Assembly: GCA_012295275.1 (NCBI GenBank)
Contig: CM022665.1
Coordinates: 43,431,152 to 43,461,151, forward strand
Reading direction: 5' to 3'
DNA: 30,000 bases
Source of the DNA: Chrysomallon squamiferum
Lineage: Eukaryota > Mollusca > Gastropoda > Neomphalida > Peltospiridae
Shown here: in pieces, positions 23,373-29,674 of the stretch
Layout of the letters: each line of letters starts with the position of its first letter
Position numbering within the stretch: the first letter of the stretch is position 1
Made by a program: the position numbers and the translations under genes
The notes under the pieces: model-generated
Told to the model about the DNA's origin: nothing
The model's database searches: none
What the model saw: the letters and a program-made list of their open reading frames with translations, nothing else

Positions 23373-26300
23373 GGTGGTGGTGGTGGTGGTGGTGGTATTA
23401 TTGTTTTTAAATTATTCTTATTTATGGGATTTGCTCTGCTGTTGAGAAACCACACACACACATATATACCACACACTCATACCACACACACATGCACACA
23501 CATACAAACAACACATATATATATACGCACAGATACCACACACACACAGAGAGACAGACACACACACACAGACACAGACACATACACACACACAGACACA
23601 TACACACAGACACATACACAGACACACATACACAGAACACACAGACAGATACAGACACAGACACACAGATACTGAGAAGGTTTGATCCATTTGCCTTTTT
23701 CTTGTTAATATTAATAATAATAATAATAAGCAGAAGCAACAGAAGCACTAGCAGTATTAGTAGTAGTACTAGTAGCATTAGTAGTAGTAATAGTAGTAGT
23801 AGTAGTAATAGTATATGTGTTAATAATAATGATAAAAATAGTAAGAATAACAATAAAAGAAATGATAAGAGTAATAATAGTAATGGTTGTAGTAATAATA
23901 AATATAAAAATAGCAGTGATAATAATTAAATAATTAAAAGACAGAAATGCAAAAAAAAAAAATATATATATATATATATATGTTATCTCACACTTTCATA
24001 ACAATTATTCTTTTTTTTTAATTCTTAAAAACAAATTAATTTGTTTTATATGTGCATGTTGCTTCTAATGTTAGTCTGAAAGTTTCACGACAAATCTAAG
24101 CCATATTTTATTACTTATTTCCTTGTTTAAGAAAAAAACACCAAAAAAAAAAAGCCCCAACAAACAATTACATTTATATTTATGGCAAAAACAAAAGCTG
24201 GTTATTTTTTTTGTTTGTTTTTTTATAATCTGGTTCGAATTTTAAAATGTTTACAGCATTAACTATTTAGCTACCACTTAACAGGCTGTGAAAACTTGGT
24301 CTCAGTGTATTTACATCTCTGCTCATTGCCTGCAGACCTGCCCTGTTTAAACAATCCAGCTATCCAGCCTTTGTTTTCTCAAGCAGTTCTCACAAGTATT
24401 CCAGCATGTCCAACATTGTAAGATAACCTCTCCTGTTATCATATGTGTATGGAGGCTTCTCTAAACCTCTGAATGTTCATGCACATATGTATGGAGGCTT
24501 CTTTAAACCAGTGTACATTCACACACATATGAAGACTTTACTCTAAACCAGTATACATTCACACACAGGTTGAAGACTTACTCTAAACCAGTGTACATTC
24601 ATACACATACGATGACTTACTCTAAACCAGTATACATTCATACACATATGAAGACTTCTCTAAATCAGTATATATTCACAAACATATGAAGACTTTATTC
24701 TAAACCAGTATACATTCACACACAGGTTGAAGTCTTACTCTAAACCAGTATACATTCACACACATATGAAAACTTTACTCTAAACCAGTGTACATTCACA
24801 CACAGGTTGAAGACTTTCTCTAAACCAGTATACATTCACAACATATGAACACTATGAAGACTTTTACTCTAAACCAGTACATTTCACACATATGAAGACT
24901 TTACTCTAAACCAGTGTACATTCACAAACATATGAAGACTTTACTCTAAACCAGTATACATTCACACACAGGTTGAAGACTTTACTCTAAACCTGTATAC
25001 ATTCACACACACATGAAGACTTTACTCTAAACCAGTGTACATTCACACACAGGTTGAAGACTTTCTCTAAACCAGTGTACATTCACATATAGGTTGAAGA
25101 TTCATGCACATATGAACACTTACTCTAAACCAGTGTACATTCACACAACATTGAAGACTTTCTCTAAACCAGTGTACATTCACAAACACATGAAGACTAA
25201 ACCAGTGTACATTCACACACACATTAAGACTTTACTCTAAAACCTGTGCACATTCACACACAGGTTGAAGACTTAATCTAAAACCTGTGCACATTTTCAC
25301 ATGGGCCCAGTGTTGTTACACCTGTACCACTTCTCTGCAGCATGTGAAGATTTTATTTCACATTCTGTCCTCTCTCTCTCTCTCTCTCTCTCTGAACGCC
25401 CCCCAGGCTTTGTTATCATCATCTGCTGCACTTCCCCATTTCATTCTCAGTCTTCTTGTTGTTTGTTTTTCTGGTGAATAAGAGCTTAGCAGGAATCAGT
25501 GGCAAATTACAGCATTTCCCCACTGACACAATGGAAGTCAGATGTTTTCCCACATTTACCTCTGGTGCTGTTGTCCTTGATGATGTGTGTTGCTACACCA
25601 CGTGATGGTAAACAGATTTAGTGTTGTGTTGCTGTCCCCTCAGGGCATTTCTTTCTTTTCTTGTTTTAATTATTATTTGTTTGGGGAGAAGGAGGGTCTG
25701 ATATTGTTGATGTTTGTCATGTGTGGTGTGTTAATAAGTGAAATGATTCACCTGTCAGAGTGAAATACTGCAGATAGGTCACAGTGTGAAGTGTATCTTA
25801 TAGACTTTTATTTGTTCATTTATTTGTTTGTTTGTTTATTTATTTGTTCATTTATTTATTTATTTATGTATTTATTTATTTAATTTTTTTTGTTGTTGTT
25901 TATATATGATATGTTTTTGTTAAATTGTATTTTATATAATTTATTTCGTTTAATTTATGTTTTTGTTAAATTGTATTTTATATAATTTATTTCGTTTAAT
26001 TTATGTTTTTGTTATCTATTTTATTTTTATTTCTAGTGTGTGTGTGTGTGTGTGTGTTAAATTTAAAAAAGAAGAAAGAAATAAACAAAAAAAACCCTAA
26101 AAAATAACATTTTCTAATAACATCTGAATCCTTGAAAAAATTCTTGAGATCTGGTACCTAGGAAGAACACAGACATAAGAAGAATTTTTTATTTATCTAT
26201 TTCATTACTCTAACCTTTTATTTTATTTAACAATACTATCATGTTCATTTCACTCTTTTTCCTTAGCTAACACCTTAAATTTCTTCTTCTTCTTCTTCTT

Positions 26301-26748
26301 TCTTTTTCTTCCACCACACCTTTCTTTTCTTTTCTTTTTCTTTTTTCTTCTTCTTTTTTTTTCTTTTACACAAACCTGAAGTTCTAAACACTGCAGCTTA
26401 TTAGAAGGAAGATGACACCTCCATTAAAACCAGTCTGTCTCCTCTTTCTTAGAAAAACATCCCCTGCCCTGAACAAACACTGCAGTCCCCACAGCACATT
26501 GTCGAGACACACCCCCTCCCTCTCTGATCCTGTATCGGGTGTCACCCCAGCTATGTGGGGGGGTGAGAGGGTGTGCGTGCCTGTGGGTGGGGGGGGATGT
26601 TCTGGGACCTTTTGAGAGTTGTGTAATACACAAATGTGGATTGTTTTCTTTGGTGTTGTGCTGGGAGGGGAGATATAAAAACTGTTCTCTGTTTAGATGT
26701 GATTGTAATCTCCTCTCTCACTGGTTTTGTGTTTTTGCTGTTAAGTGT

Positions 26749-26785
<37 letters not shown>

Positions 26786-27565
26786 TATAGACAGTGGTGG
26801 GCTGTTTAATATAGCTGGGTTTTAAAATTATTATTATTATTATAAATTTTTTTATATATAATTTTATTTATTTATTTAATTTAATTTTTATTTTTGTCTG
26901 TTTGGTTGGGTTTCTTTATTGTTGTTTTTTGGGGTTATTTTTTTGCTGAGTTTTTAAAATTATATCTTTAGTTTTGCTTTTTTCTTCTGTTTTTAAAAAC
27001 ATATATATATTTTTAATACATTTCTTGTATGGTATTTTATAGTGATGAAATATAGCTGAGTTTTTATCATCATCATCATTGTCATTGTCATTGTCATGAT
27101 AATCATCATTTTTATTTTCATCATTATCATCAACATTGTCAGCAAAATCATCATCATTATTATTATTATTACTATGATTATCATTATTATTGTTGTTATG
27201 TTTTGGGGTTTTGGGATTTAAAAAAAAACAATATTTCAAATTTTACAAATTACACCAAAAAGCAAATTTCATCATAAACTTGCTTGAGTCAAAAAACAAA
27301 TTCCAAACTCGTTTGTTTAAAATCTAACACAAAAACCATGTTTAAATACCATAAAACCTGCATTCATTTATTTTGACATTTTCTGTTTCAAATCATGACA
27401 CTTAATCCAACATGATTTAAGACCTTCCACGTTTTATTATACTCCAGTTATCTCTGTCTGTGTTGCTAGTGTGTTTGCTATCTATATTTTTTCATATCAA
27501 ATCATGAAATTAACTGAAATAACTATTTTCAAAAATCCAACATAAGTTAGTTAAAACATCCATTT

Positions 27566-27597
<32 letters not shown>

Positions 27598-28352
27598 TGC
27601 CCCATATTATCTCTACATCTGTTCTTGCTACATTTTCAATGCACTATGATCAGTACAACAATAAACCTCTATTTAAATTTACTAATGTTTTAATTTATTT
27701 TTAATTCTTGGACAAACTTTGAGGTGTCAAATGTTGAATCTGTTCCAGTTTATTGGAATCGTATATCAGGAAAACAGTTTTGAATTTTAATTAAAACTGA
27801 CTTTGTTATCTACGTTTCAACATGCAGACCAAACTTTGAAATCTTTATAAGTAAAGCGATAGAAACTTTAGAAAGCTGATAGATTAGTTTTACTAATGCT
27901 GCATGTAGATGGATATAATTTGTAAGCTGGTTTTACAGTATTTTCTTCTGGTTTTTTTATATATATATATATATATACACCCATCTGTGTACGTGTGTGA
28001 CTCTCTCTCTCTCTCTCTTTTTTTTTTTTTTTTTTTTTTTTGGTAAGATATAATTAATAAAGAGAAAGGCAATACATATTAATGCTCTGTTTAATAATGT
28101 TTAATATTTTGATATCTTTTATATATAATAAAATTGTATAGGTTTTGTTAATAGTTTTTATCCTTAGAGTTAACCTCAAATTTTATCAAATAACACTGAA
28201 ACACAGTCACACATGCACATTGCACACACAAAACATATTGTCACACAGTTAATAAATGCACATGTAATATTCAGATAAATAGGAATATTCATTCTTATTC
28301 ACGTGCATTCATATACACCACCTGTACATTCATTGCTACGGACATCCACGCA

Positions 28353-28391
<39 letters not shown>

Positions 28392-28923
28392 TCAGAGATA
28401 AGTCAAAACTCAGAATATTTTCTGCTTTGTGAGATGAGCCCAGACAGCCTATATGTGTGGTAGGACTGTGTAGCTTTTGTTAAAACTTTTTGATTGAATG
28501 AGTAAACTGGTTTTTACTGGCTGTTGAAGAAAGAAAAATCCAGATCAGATGTGAAAAAGGTCAGATGGATAAGTTCTTTGATGTAACCCTGTGGTATGCA
28601 CTGTGCTGTTTGTGTGGTAAATACCACCAAGTCGTGTCAGACTGGATCGAATTTGTGAAAACAAACACTGGGTGATTTGAAACAACAGTGTGTGTTTGTG
28701 TGTGTGGACAGACGAACAGAATTTAACATGTGTTGTAACACGTGTGAAATAGAAATGTTTGTTTTATATGGGAAAAAGTATTCTGTTGTTTTTATAATGA
28801 TGATGGTAACGATGATGTAAGATGATGATGATGATGATGATAACAATGATGGTGTCAAAAATGATGACAATGATAATAATTATGATGATGGTTATCATAA
28901 TGACGATGTCAATGATAATAATG

Positions 28924-28962
<39 letters not shown>

Positions 28963-29625
28963 AATTATTAAATAAGAATATATTTTTAATAGAATTTTAA
29001 AAAGAGTAATTTATAAAAGGCATTTAAATATAGTTTTAATTTCTGTTATAATAAAAGGATCATAATTTCTAAACACAACTTATCCATTTTATTTATTTCA
29101 AATTAAATATGACTCCATAATCAGAAAAGACAGAACCACAGTGAAAGTTATACTATTAGATAATGTTTCACTGAATGAAAATGAAAATAAATAAAAAGGA
29201 TATAATTTTGGTTTTTTATTCAAGACGATAAACCCATTGGTTTTTTTTAATCTTTTTCACAGATTATTGTTACCAACCAGATAACAACAAGATATGGAAA
29301 ACAAGAAGGAGCTACAACAGAACAATATGGTATGAAATGTTTTTTAAATGTTTTTTTTAAATTAAAATCTTGTTACATTTGTTGTTTGTTTGGTTTTGGG
29401 TTGATCCCAGTCAGTGTGAGCTTTTTTTTTTTTTTTTTTTTTCTTTTTTTTTAATTAATATTATTATCTATCTATTTTTCTATTTTTTTATTTATTATTA
29501 TTATTTATCTGTCTATCTATTTTTCTATTTATTTATTTTTTTGTCTATCTATCTGTTTTCTATCAGTCTATCTGTATATTTGTCTGGCTATATATTTATA
29601 TATTTATTTTATTTTTCTATTTATA

Positions 29626-29674
<49 letters not shown>

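Noticed and set aside
23199-23929. Frames with Val/Gly, Thr/His and Ser/Asn runs
   Set aside because: They are direct readings of the GTT/GGT, CA and AAT/AGT microsatellites.
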